A stretch of 64,000 bases of DNA from Arthrobacter_B citreus (GTDB lineage Bacteria; Actinomycetota; Actinomycetes; Actinomycetales; Micrococcaceae): the NCBI RefSeq assembly GCF_042429235.1, contig NZ_JBHMBA010000008.1; one strand, written 5' to 3'. The translations under genes were made by a program, and so were the position numbers. Below the pieces are notes generated by a model. It worked only from the letters and a program-made list of their open reading frames with translations, had not been told where the DNA came from and ran no database searches. How positions within the stretch are numbered: the stretch's first letter is position 1; every line of letters starts with the position of its first letter. Positions 10,127 to 17,725 of this stretch are shown piece by piece.

Positions 10127-11842
10127 TTACTTGGCGTCGGCGTAGGAACCGACGGTCACGGCGACCACCGGGAACTCCAGCGGTATGGAGCCGAACAACA
10201 GTTTGGTGGCGGCAGCGGCGGCGTCCGTCACCAAGACGCTGACCTCCGCGGTCCTGGCCTCGGGCACATGCAACATGACTTCATCGTGCAGGAAAAACAC
10301 CAGTTCTCCGGCCGGTGAGGAGACCGACGCCGCCCGGAGCCGGCGTCGTATTTCGGCCAGCCAGCACAGGGCCCATTCAGCCGCCGTCGCCTGCACCACA
10401 AAGTTACGGGTGAACCTGCCCTGTGACCGGGCCAGCGAATCGGCGCGGCGCTGCTCTTCCGCGGAGGCTGTCTGCTGGGACCGCCGCCACCGCTCGGACA
10501 CCGGAGGGGTGCTGCGGCCCAGAAGGCTGGTGACGGTTTTGCCGGCCTCGCCGGCCCGGGCACCGCGCTCGACGACGTCGATCGCCTGCGGATACGAACG
10601 GGTAAGGGCGGGCATCAGCCGTCCCGCTTCGCCGGAGGTGGCCCCGTACATGGCGCCGAGCATCGCCATTTTGGCCTGGGCCCGGTCGCCGTTGAAGTTC
10701 TGGTCCGCGATCCCCTGGTACAGGTCCTTGCCACGGGCCGCTGACGCAAGCGCGCTGTCCCGGCCCAAGGCGGCGAGGACCCGCGGTTCGAGCTGCGCGG
10801 CGTCGGCGACTATCAGTTTGTGGCCCCGGTCCGGCCGTACGGCGTCACGCACAAACCGCGGGATCTGCAGGGCGCCGCCGCCGCGCGACGCCCATCGGCC
10901 GGACACCACGCCTCCCACCACGTACTCCGGCCGAAACCGGCCGTCCGCCACCCAGGCGTCCAGCCACGTCCACCCGTTGGTGCTGAGCAGCCGGGATAGC
11001 CGCTTGTATTCGAGCAGGGGAGCGATGGCGGGGTGCTCGTGCTGCTGCAGTTCCCAGGACCGGGTGGTTTTCACTTCGATGCCGGCCCGGTGCAGGGCGC
11101 GCAGAAGTTCCTGCGGGGAATCCGGGTTGAACCCGGGGTTGCCAAGTTTTTCGCGCAGCTCTGCTGCCAGCTGTTCCAGCCGCACCGGCCGCTGGCCCTC
11201 GGGCGGGCGCGGGCCGAGCTCCTGTTCCAGCATGGCCTCGTGGATGTCGCGCCGCCAGGGCAGTCCCGCATGCTCCATCTCGATGGCAATCAGCCCGCCG
11301 GCGGATTCGGCGGCCAGCAGCAGCGCGAGCGCCTGCCGTGACAGGGAGGCGGCAACCGCGGAGAGCTGGGCCTGCAGTTCGGTTACCTGGTCTTCGAGTG
11401 ATGGGCCGCGGCGGGCGGCCGGATCGTCAAAACCCTCCAGCTCTTCAAACAGTGAGCTCTGGTTCGGCGCGGGTGGGACCGGCAGCAGCTGGCGGGGGAG
11501 CAGATCGGCGTCGCCCTCGGGGGTCTCTTCGCGCAGTGCCTCTATATAAGGAGAGGGAGCGGCGGCTTCGGAGAAGCGCAGGATGCCGCGAACCAAGGCC
11601 AGATCGTGGCTGCGCTCCACCCGCACACCAGCGTTCAGGAGCTGCGGATACACATCGCGGCTGCTGGAAAACACCCAGCGGACGGTGCCGGGTCGGTCCT
11701 CATAGTCGCCCACCACCGCGGCGAGGAGGGACGGCACGACGACGGCGGGGGCTGCAGTGGGCTGGCCGGCGTCGTCCGTTTCCTGCAGGTGGAGGGAACC
11801 GGCGGCGGGGCCTGGACCGGCCGGGGCGAGGACAACGTACAT
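10127..11842 (-). CDS. Polymerase A-like protein (bifunctional 3'-5' exonuclease/DNA polymerase family)
   Basis: A 571-residue family-A DNA polymerase relative without the 5' nuclease of PolI. The C-terminal 330 residues keep motif A (VADAAQLEPRVLAALG), motif B (RAQAKMAMLGAMYG) and motif C (FFLHDEVMLHV), so the polymerase active site appears intact. The N-terminal 200 residues occupy the exonuclease position but show no DxE metal-binding motif, so proofreading is probably lost. The ATG at 11842 is chosen because upstream frame codons are low-complexity shadow of the divergent gene. It is separated by 127 bases from the divergent Tad operon. Confidence 0.88.
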   Translation of the reverse strand: MYVVLAPAGPGPAAGSLHLQETDDAGQPTAAPAVVVPSLLAAVVGDYEDRPGTVRWVFSSSRDVYPQLLNAGVRVERSHDLALVRGILRFSEAAAPSPYIEALREETPEGDADLLPRQLLPVPPAPNQSSLFEELEGFDDPAARRGPSLEDQVTELQAQLSAVAASLSRQALALLLAAESAGGLIAIEMEHAGLPWRRDIHEAMLEQELGPRPPEGQRPVRLEQLAAELREKLGNPGFNPDSPQELLRALHRAGIEVKTTRSWELQQHEHPAIAPLLEYKRLSRLLSTNGWTWLDAWVADGRFRPEYVVGGVVSGRWASRGGGALQIPRFVRDAVRPDRGHKLIVADAAQLEPRVLAALGRDSALASAARGKDLYQGIADQNFNGDRAQAKMAMLGAMYGATSGEAGRLMPALTRSYPQAIDVVERGARAGEAGKTVTSLLGRSTPPVSERWRRSQQTASAEEQRRADSLARSQGRFTRNFVVQATAAEWALCWLAEIRRRLRAASVSSPAGELVFFLHDEVMLHVPEARTAEVSVLVTDAAAAATKLLFGSIPLEFPVVAVTVGSYADAK

Positions 11843-11969
11843 GCTTCCATTGTCCCTGCCCGCGGGACCGTGCTCGCCTGCCCTCCACATCCGCCGAGGC
11901 AGCGCAGGTTGTCCCCAATACGCACGGTGCCCGATGCGCTTGAGACTCGGGCCGGGAACGGTGGGGTGC

Positions 11970-13460
11970 ATGAGAGACGAACAACTGTGGGTGCCGGCAA
12001 CCAGGCAGCGCCGCGGTCGGGCTCCGGCAACGGCCGTTGCGGTGCCGGTGATGCCGGGGGAACCGGAGCCGGGGGAGCTGGGGGTCGAGGGGCTGGAGCT
12101 GGACGGGCCTGGGCTGGAGGGGGCGGGCGCACTGCCGCTGGACCGGGGCGCCGAGGGGTTCGCCGCGCGGCTGGGAGGGTCCCGGTCCGCCGGATCGGCA
12201 GGGAGCCATCCCGAACCGGGTCGGCGAGCCGATGTCGCACAGGGGCGGCGGGTGTCCCGCGCCGGGCGGCGGACCGGATCCCGGGGAACTGCCGCCAGCC
12301 CCGCCGGCCGTAGCGATGCCCGCGGCGGCGCAAACCAACCACCGGTGATCCTGGTCAGCCGTTCCCAGCAGCTGCAGGACGAGGTGTCCAGGGTTACGGC
12401 GGCGGCCGGGATGGACCTGGAAGTTCTCCCGGATCTCCCATCATCCTCGGGGCGGAACCCCGAGGTGCTGCTGTTGGGTATCGACGCGGCCGGAACGGAG
12501 CTGTCCGGCCGGTTCCGGCATGGCGGCCCGGAGCGGCACCGGACCGAGACCATATTGGTGGGCACGGTGCAGGACACTGAATTGTGGGAAGCGGCGGCAA
12601 GGTTGGACTCCGTGCGCGTGGCAGCGCTGCCGGCAGCCTCCGGCTGGCTGGCCGAGTACCTGAGCCGCCGGCGTTCCCCATCGGCGGGTTACGTGCTCGG
12701 CGTGATGGGTGGCTGCGGCGGTGCGGGAGCATCCAGCCTGTCATGCTGGGTCGCCCACGAAGCTGCGGAACAGGGAGTGGCAACCCTGTTGGTGGACGGA
12801 GACCCGCACGGCGGCGGGCTCGACGCCAGCCTTGCCAGCGGGGAGATTCCCGGTGTCCGCTGGCCTGATCTGGCCGACGTCCGCGGATCGCTGAATCCGG
12901 TTCAGCTCGTGTCGGCCCTTCCTCAGGTATCCGGCTTCGCGCTGCTGTCCGGCGCCTCCGGGGCATGGTCCGGCGATGCGGTGGAAACTGTGCCCGCCGC
13001 TGATCCGGACGGGATGCAGGATCCGGCCGGGGAGAGCATCCACGCGGTGATGGACGCTGCGCGAGCTGCCTTTGCCCTGACTGTGGTGGACTGCGCCCGG
13101 CACTGGTCCGGCCAGCTGCTGTCCTCCTGCGATGCCGTGCTGCTGGTGGTTCCCGGGCGCCTTCGCCCGGTCCTGGCTGCCCGGTCACTGCACCTCAGCC
13201 TGGGGGCTGTCCCCCAAGCGGTGGTGGTCAGGGGGCCGCTCGGAGACGGTTTGGACGACGCCCGGGCTGCCCGCGCCGTCGGTCTTCCACTGGCCGGCTA
13301 TCTGCCAGCGGTGCGCAACTTGGAGCATTCCGAAGCCCGCGGCCTGTTGCTGGAACAGGGACGCCGGGCAAGCATCCGGCGGGTCACCGGGCATCTGGTC
13401 CGGCAGCTCGCATCCGAACTGCCGGAATCCGAAGGCCCAGACCGCGGAGCGCGCTCATGA
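11970..13460 (+). CDS. ssd: Ssd/CpaE-like septum-site/Tad pilus ATPase
   Basis: A 496-residue protein at the head of the Tad operon. The first 120 residues are a low-complexity Gly/Pro/Arg linker; a receiver-like region follows (PVILVSRSQQLQDEV); then a MinD/ParA-type domain with GVMGGCGGAGASSLSC and LLVDGDPHGGGLD. The Walker A is deviant: the usual KGGxGKT lysines are missing, as in the Ssd group (Rv3660c-like) linked to septum regulation and pilus localisation. Start choice at 11970 is moderate: earlier in-frame ATGs lie inside the divergent gene. The stop overlaps tadA by four bases. Confidence 0.82.
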   Translation: MRDEQLWVPATRQRRGRAPATAVAVPVMPGEPEPGELGVEGLELDGPGLEGAGALPLDRGAEGFAARLGGSRSAGSAGSHPEPGRRADVAQGRRVSRAGRRTGSRGTAASPAGRSDARGGANQPPVILVSRSQQLQDEVSRVTAAAGMDLEVLPDLPSSSGRNPEVLLLGIDAAGTELSGRFRHGGPERHRTETILVGTVQDTELWEAAARLDSVRVAALPAASGWLAEYLSRRRSPSAGYVLGVMGGCGGAGASSLSCWVAHEAAEQGVATLLVDGDPHGGGLDASLASGEIPGVRWPDLADVRGSLNPVQLVSALPQVSGFALLSGASGAWSGDAVETVPAADPDGMQDPAGESIHAVMDAARAAFALTVVDCARHWSGQLLSSCDAVLLVVPGRLRPVLAARSLHLSLGAVPQAVVVRGPLGDGLDDARAARAVGLPLAGYLPAVRNLEHSEARGLLLEQGRRASIRRVTGHLVRQLASELPESEGPDRGARS

Positions 13461-14704
13461 GCAGCCCGGGCAGGCGTGCCGCCCGTCCACAAACCGCACA
13501 GCCCCGGCCGGGAGACGCTCCCATGCTTAGCCGGGTGCGCCGCCAAATGCTTGAGGAGGGCGAACCGGTCACAGCGGCGCGGTTGGCCGCAGCTATTCAT
13601 TCCAGCGGCAGGCTGCTGGGCGCCGAGGGGGCGCTGCGCGCGGTGGACCGGGTGCAGGCGGAGCTGCAGGGGCTGGGACCGCTGCAGGAACTGGCACTGC
13701 TGCCCGGCATCAGTGACATTCTCGTCAATGGTCCGGACCGCGTCTGGGTGGACAGCGGTCACGGCCTGGAACTGACGGGAATCCGCTTTGGTTCCGACTC
13801 CGAGGTCCAGGCCCTCGCTGCACGGTTGGTTGCCGCCGGCGGGCGCCGGTTGGACGATTCCAACCCCTGTGTCGACGTACAGCTGAGCGGGTACCGGGTC
13901 CATGCCGTCCTCCGTCCGGTCTCCACCGGGTCAACCCTGCTGTCCATCCGAATCCGGCGGACCCAGGCATTCGGGCTGGACGAGCTGCAAGCCGGCGGGA
14001 CCGTGGACCCCGAAACCGCCGGAGTCCTGCGGCGCATGGTGGCGTCCCGGCTGAATTTCCTCATCAGTGGAGCCACTGGAACCGGAAAAACCACGCTGCT
14101 GTCCACGTTGTTGTCGCTGTGCGACCCAAGGGAGCGGCTGGTGCTGGTCGAAGATGCCGCTGAACTGGATCCGCGGCATCCCCACGTTGTGGGGCTGCAA
14201 AGCCGGCACGGAAACGTGGAGGGGAGCGGTTCGGTGGATTTGGCTGAGCTCGTGATGCAGGCACTGCGGATGCGGCCGGATCGGCTGGTGGTCGGCGAAT
14301 GCCGCGGAGCGGAGGTTCGGGAACTGCTGGCCGCGATGAATACGGGGCACGACGGCGCCGGCGGCACCATCCACGCCAACTCCGCAGCCAGCGTGCCGGC
14401 TCGGCTGGCCGCGCTGGGTGCCTTGGCCGGGATGAACGGCACCGCGGTAAACCTGCAGGCCGCCAGTGCCCTGGACGTGGTGGTGCACCTCGCCCGTGGG
14501 CCAGCCGGACGGAAAGTGGCAGAGATCGCCGTCCTCACCGTTTCATCTGAGGGGCGGCTGCTGACCGTGCCGGCCTTGCTGCCGCTGGTGCATCCTGAGG
14601 GTGCCGGGCGTTACGGTCCGGGTTGGCTGGCCCTGCAGGAACGGCTGACGGGACGCACCGCGGGCCCGACCGTGTCTGCACGAAACGAACTGCCTGTCCC
14701 GTGA
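13457..14704 (+). CDS. tadA: TadA/CpaF-type secretion ATPase
   Basis: A 415-residue type II/IV secretion ATPase that powers assembly of Flp-type pili at the inner face of the membrane. Walker A GATGTGKTT at about 205-213, Asp box VEDAAEL at about 231, Walker B RPDRLVVGECRG near 274 and His box TGHDGAGGTIHANS near 296-309 are all present. It overlaps ssd by ATGA and the following tadB by GTGA, so the operon is translationally coupled. Confidence 0.94.
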   Translation: MSSPGRRAARPQTAQPRPGDAPMLSRVRRQMLEEGEPVTAARLAAAIHSSGRLLGAEGALRAVDRVQAELQGLGPLQELALLPGISDILVNGPDRVWVDSGHGLELTGIRFGSDSEVQALAARLVAAGGRRLDDSNPCVDVQLSGYRVHAVLRPVSTGSTLLSIRIRRTQAFGLDELQAGGTVDPETAGVLRRMVASRLNFLISGATGTGKTTLLSTLLSLCDPRERLVLVEDAAELDPRHPHVVGLQSRHGNVEGSGSVDLAELVMQALRMRPDRLVVGECRGAEVRELLAAMNTGHDGAGGTIHANSAASVPARLAALGALAGMNGTAVNLQAASALDVVVHLARGPAGRKVAEIAVLTVSSEGRLLTVPALLPLVHPEGAGRYGPGWLALQERLTGRTAGPTVSARNELPVP

Positions 14705-15531
14705 CCGGTCTGTTCGTTACGGTGCTGCTGGTCTTATCCGCGCTTTTGGGGCTGCCGCGTTCCGGTTCACCACCAGGGCTTCCTCCGGCGGTTGGCGGGA
14801 CGAAGCGAAGGCCCCGAAAAGCCGTGGTCCGGCAACAGGTCCATTTGGTTCCGTGGCGGCACCGGTCCCGCCCGGAGCGGGAGCTGCAGGATCTTCCCCT
14901 GCTGCTCCACCAGCTCACCGGGCTGCTGGCAGCGGGCAGGGCTCCGCATCAGTTGTGGGCTGATGCTGCGGCCCTCCAGCGGGACGGCGCCGGGACCGGT
15001 CCACTGCGGTTGCCCGCCGAACGGCTGCTGCCCGTCCTGGAATCGGCAGCGCAGGCGGCCTCTCTGGGCCTGAGCCCGGTGCCGGTGTTCCGTGCAGCCG
15101 CGGCCGGGGCGCGGCTGGATCAGCCGAGTCGGTCCGGGCGGGAAAGCCACGCCAAGGCGGGGCACGGCGGCAGCGGTGGTCAGCTGTCCGTGGAAGGGCT
15201 GTGGCGGGACCTGGCCGCCTGTGTGAGCGTCTCCGAGCGCAGCGGTGCGCCGTTGGCCGGAGTCCTCGGCCGCTATGCGGTGCAGCTGGAGGGCATCCTG
15301 GATCAGCAGGCAGCCCGTGAAACGGCAATGGCCGGACCGAAAGCGACCATTCGGCTGCTGACCTGGCTGCCGGTGGGCGGTCTGGGCTTAGGTTACTTGC
15401 TGGGTGCCGACCCAATCGCGGTTCTCGCGGGAAGCCCACTGGGCTGGCTGGCCGCAGCCGCCGGCGTGGCGTTGTCGCTGATTGGCAGGTTTTGGTCCCG
15501 GGCACTGGTCCGGCAGGCAGCCGGCGCCTGA
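14701..15531 (+). CDS. tadB: TadB-like type II secretion F-domain membrane protein
   Basis: A 276-residue protein starting at a GTG that overlaps the tadA stop. An N-terminal membrane segment (LFVTVLLVLSALLGL) is followed by a basic cytosolic region and a T2SSF-like helical domain (DLPLLLHQLTGLLAAG ... DLAACVSVSERSGAPLAGVL) and two C-terminal membrane segments. It would form the pilus platform with TadC. It is shorter and more divergent than proteobacterial TadB, as is usual in actinobacteria. Confidence 0.82.
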   Translation: MTGLFVTVLLVLSALLGLPRSGSPPGLPPAVGGTKRRPRKAVVRQQVHLVPWRHRSRPERELQDLPLLLHQLTGLLAAGRAPHQLWADAAALQRDGAGTGPLRLPAERLLPVLESAAQAASLGLSPVPVFRAAAAGARLDQPSRSGRESHAKAGHGGSGGQLSVEGLWRDLAACVSVSERSGAPLAGVLGRYAVQLEGILDQQAARETAMAGPKATIRLLTWLPVGGLGLGYLLGADPIAVLAGSPLGWLAAAAGVALSLIGRFWSRALVRQAAGA

Positions 15532-16181
15532 TGGTGGGAATGCTGGTGGCCGTGTTCCTGGCTGCGGCCTTCGGGCTGCTGCTCCTGCCGGTCCAACAGA
15601 CGCCGGGGCACGCTGGGCGGGGTCCTGCTGTGGTTAAAGGCGGGTCCCCGATCCCGAACAGCGCTGCCGCGGGGGTGGCCGACCCGGCCCTGATGCTGGA
15701 TCTGGTGGCGGCCATGCTGGATGCCGGTCAATCATTGCTGCCGGCCTTGGGCGTTCTCGCCGACGTGGTGGACGCCCCTACTGCATCGTGCCTGCGGCGG
15801 GTGCAGTCCGCGCTGGAGCTGGGAGCACCCTGGGCAGTGGCATGGGAGCTGGCCGACCCGGATCCGGGTATTGGCCCGCCTGAATCGCACGGACCGCAGG
15901 CAGCAGCGAATCCGCGCAGGAACCATACCGGTCTGAGCGGGTCGGCGGCAGGCCAGCTTCGGGATGCACTGACTTTTGTAGCCACCACCGGCGCGCCGTC
16001 GGCCGCTGTACTGCTGGCCACCGCAGCCCAGCTCCGCCGCCGACGCTCCCGTGAGGCCGAACGCCGTGCTGCAGCGCTCGGCGTAAGGCTGGTGGTGCCG
16101 CTGGGGTTATGCGCGCTGCCCGCATTTATTGTCCTGACCGTGGTGCCGCTGCTGCTGTCCCTGCTGCCGTCGTTTCCGTGA
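15531..16181 (+). CDS. tadC: TadC-like type II secretion F-domain membrane protein
   Basis: A 216-residue membrane protein whose ATG overlaps the tadB stop by one base (TGATG). It has an N-terminal membrane helix (MLVAVFLAAAFGLLLLPV), a T2SSF-like region (ALMLDLVAAMLDAGQSLLPA ... LRDALTFVATTGAPSAAVL) and a C-terminal helix pair ending in FIVLTVVPLLLSLLPSFP. It is the likely partner of the preceding gene in the pilus platform. Confidence 0.8.
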   Translation: MVGMLVAVFLAAAFGLLLLPVQQTPGHAGRGPAVVKGGSPIPNSAAAGVADPALMLDLVAAMLDAGQSLLPALGVLADVVDAPTASCLRRVQSALELGAPWAVAWELADPDPGIGPPESHGPQAAANPRRNHTGLSGSAAGQLRDALTFVATTGAPSAAVLLATAAQLRRRRSREAERRAAALGVRLVVPLGLCALPAFIVLTVVPLLLSLLPSFP

Positions 16182-16344
16182 GCGCGGCTGTGTCGCGCGG
16201 GAGCTCCCCTCCACAAGCAACTTGCCGGCAGCCGTTATCCGGAACCGCATCCGGGCTCCTGTCCCGGGCCGGCGATCACCGGCAGGATCGGAACACCGCT
16301 CAGGAAGCGGCGCACATGAGCCAAGCAAACTTCAGGAGGAAACC

Positions 16345-16746
16345 ATGTCTGTCTTGAGCAGATCCGTAACTACTGCACACAGCGGCCGCAGCTTTGCCGG
16401 CGCACCGGTTCTCGGGAACGAAGAAGGCCCGGTGCCCGCAGCTGGAGGCAGGTGCGCCTGCGGTGCCGCCGGGAAACCGGGGACCGTGACGGTGCTGTAT
16501 CCGGCGCACCCCTCTGCCGCTCCGTTCCGCCCGGCACCGGGTGGGCGGAAAGGAAAGGAGCGGCTGCGGAACAACTTCTCAGTCCGGAGTCTCGCCGACC
16601 GGGAAGCAGGAATGGCAACAGCGGAATATGCCATTGCCACTCTCGCGGCCGTGGCTTTCGCCGCGCTGCTGGTAGCCGTGCTGGGCAGCGGCGAGGTGCG
16701 GTCCCTGTTGATGGGACTGATTCGCAGCGCCCTCACGCTGGGCTAG
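16345..16746 (+). CDS. Flp pilin-like protein (DUF4244 type)
   Basis: A 133-residue protein whose last 45 residues match the actinobacterial pilin-like DUF4244: REAGMATAEYAIATLAAVAF followed by a hydrophobic helix ending SALTLG. The E-Y pair after the cleavage-site Gly is typical of Flp-class pilins. The first 85 residues are a long, poorly conserved leader. A perfect AGGAGG precedes the ATG at 16345. The 163-base gap after tadC is the largest in the operon and may hold a separate pilin promoter; it includes GCCGG/CCGGC inverted repeats around 16269-16284. Confidence 0.8.
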   Translation: MSVLSRSVTTAHSGRSFAGAPVLGNEEGPVPAAGGRCACGAAGKPGTVTVLYPAHPSAAPFRPAPGGRKGKERLRNNFSVRSLADREAGMATAEYAIATLAAVAFAALLVAVLGSGEVRSLLMGLIRSALTLG

Positions 16747-16748
16747 AG

Positions 16749-17111
16749 GTGGGCCGGAAGGCCGCTGAGAGTCCGTCCTCGCTCGGCGCCGTTACCGCTG
16801 AACTCGCGGTGGGCATGCCGGCCGTGGCGCTGCTTCTGGCAGCGGTCCTCACGGGCGTCGCAGCCGGGGTGACCCAGCTCCGGGTGGAAGAAGGGGCACG
16901 GGCAGCGGCACGGGAAATCATGCGCGGGGACAGCAATGCCGCGGAGTCTGCCGCCCGCCGCATTGCCGGACCCGATGCGCGGATAACGGTTTCGGCGGAC
17001 GGGGACTGGCTGCGGGTGCAGGTTGACTCAGCCGTAGCAGCACCCCTGCTGGATCGGCTGCCGCTGGTGCTGTCGGCATCCGCGTCGGCCCTTCCGGAAT
17101 CCCCGCCGTGA
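16749..17111 (+). CDS. TadE-family pilus assembly protein
   Basis: A 120-residue protein with the TadE look: GAVTAELAVGMPAVALLLA, a short N-terminal hydrophobic helix preceded by a Glu-containing processing-like motif, then a soluble domain with paired alanine-rich helices. The GTG start follows the pilin stop by two bases. It is a minor pilin or assembly factor in the Tad system. Its stop overlaps the GTG of a possible 77-residue reading frame carrying the tandem repeat downstream. Confidence 0.8.
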   Translation: MGRKAAESPSSLGAVTAELAVGMPAVALLLAAVLTGVAAGVTQLRVEEGARAAAREIMRGDSNAAESAARRIAGPDARITVSADGDWLRVQVDSAVAAPLLDRLPLVLSASASALPESPP

Positions 17112-17140
17112 GCGTCGGCGCGAGTGAGCAGGAAGAAGGC

Positions 17141-17275
17141 GGGAGGGACAGAAGGAAGTCGGATACGGGGAGCGAGAGGAGGGCATCGGACACGGGGAGG
17201 GACAGAAGGAAGTCGGACACAGGTTGGGAGAGAAGGACATCGGACACGGGGTTGGGGAGGAGGAATCGGCGTGCG
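17141..17275 (+). repeat. 27-base tandem repeat, about four and a half copies
   Basis: Units start at 17141, 17168, 17195, 17222 and (partial) 17249. Units 1 and 3 are nearly identical, as are 2 and 4 in part, suggesting duplication of a 54-base pair of units. The period is nine codons. In the frame beginning at the GTG at 17108 (77 codons, stop at 17341) the units read G-x-x-R-R-x-S-D-T. That frame overlaps the next Tad gene's start; whether it is translated is unknown. Confidence 0.85.
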
Positions 17276-17675
17276 GCGGCGTGGGATAGGCACGGTTTTA
17301 GCGCCAGGCATGCGGTCACGACGGACAACAAAAAGCGGTGACCGCGGATCGGGCACCGTCCTGGTTCTGGGGGCTGGACTGTTGCTGGTCATCCTCTTGG
17401 GGGCGGTGCTGTTGCTGCTGCAGGGAGCAGTCGCCGCCACCCGGTCCGCCACCGCGGCAGATCTCTCAGCCCTGGCGGCGGCGGATACGGTCCGAAATCT
17501 GCGGTCCGGAGATCCGTGTGGGGTGGCAAAGGAAGTCGCCGCCCGCAACGGTGCATCGCTGACCGGCTGCGCCGTCAACGCTGCTGACCGAAGCGTCCAA
17601 GTGGACACCGAGGTGGGTGTTCGCCTGCTGCCGTGGCCGGCAACCGGCCAAGCCCGAGCGGGACCGCCACCGTGA
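17271..17675 (+). CDS. TadE-like protein of the helicase/secretion neighbourhood (Rv3654c type)
   Basis: A 134-residue protein with a short basic head, GDRGSGTVLVLGAGLLLVIL as membrane anchor, and an AATRSATAADLSALAAADT block followed by two conserved cysteines (GDPCGVAKEVAARNGASLTGC). This is the pattern of the actinobacterial TadE-like proteins found next to a DEAD/DEAH helicase, as here. The frame is open upstream to 17124, but GTG 17271 has AGGAGG seven bases before it while upstream codons are only the tandem repeat. Confidence 0.75.
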   Translation: MRRRGIGTVLAPGMRSRRTTKSGDRGSGTVLVLGAGLLLVILLGAVLLLLQGAVAATRSATAADLSALAAADTVRNLRSGDPCGVAKEVAARNGASLTGCAVNAADRSVQVDTEVGVRLLPWPATGQARAGPPP

Positions 17676-17725
17676 ACAGGGCCCTTGTCCCGGGTGCGGT
17701 TGTGTGATGGCTGGGGCCCGCCGGC

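Noticed and set aside
11842..12577. Extension of the polymerase-like frame to 12577
   Set aside because: Upstream codons are the complement of the divergent ssd gene and low-complexity; the protein aligns with its family from the ATG at 11842.
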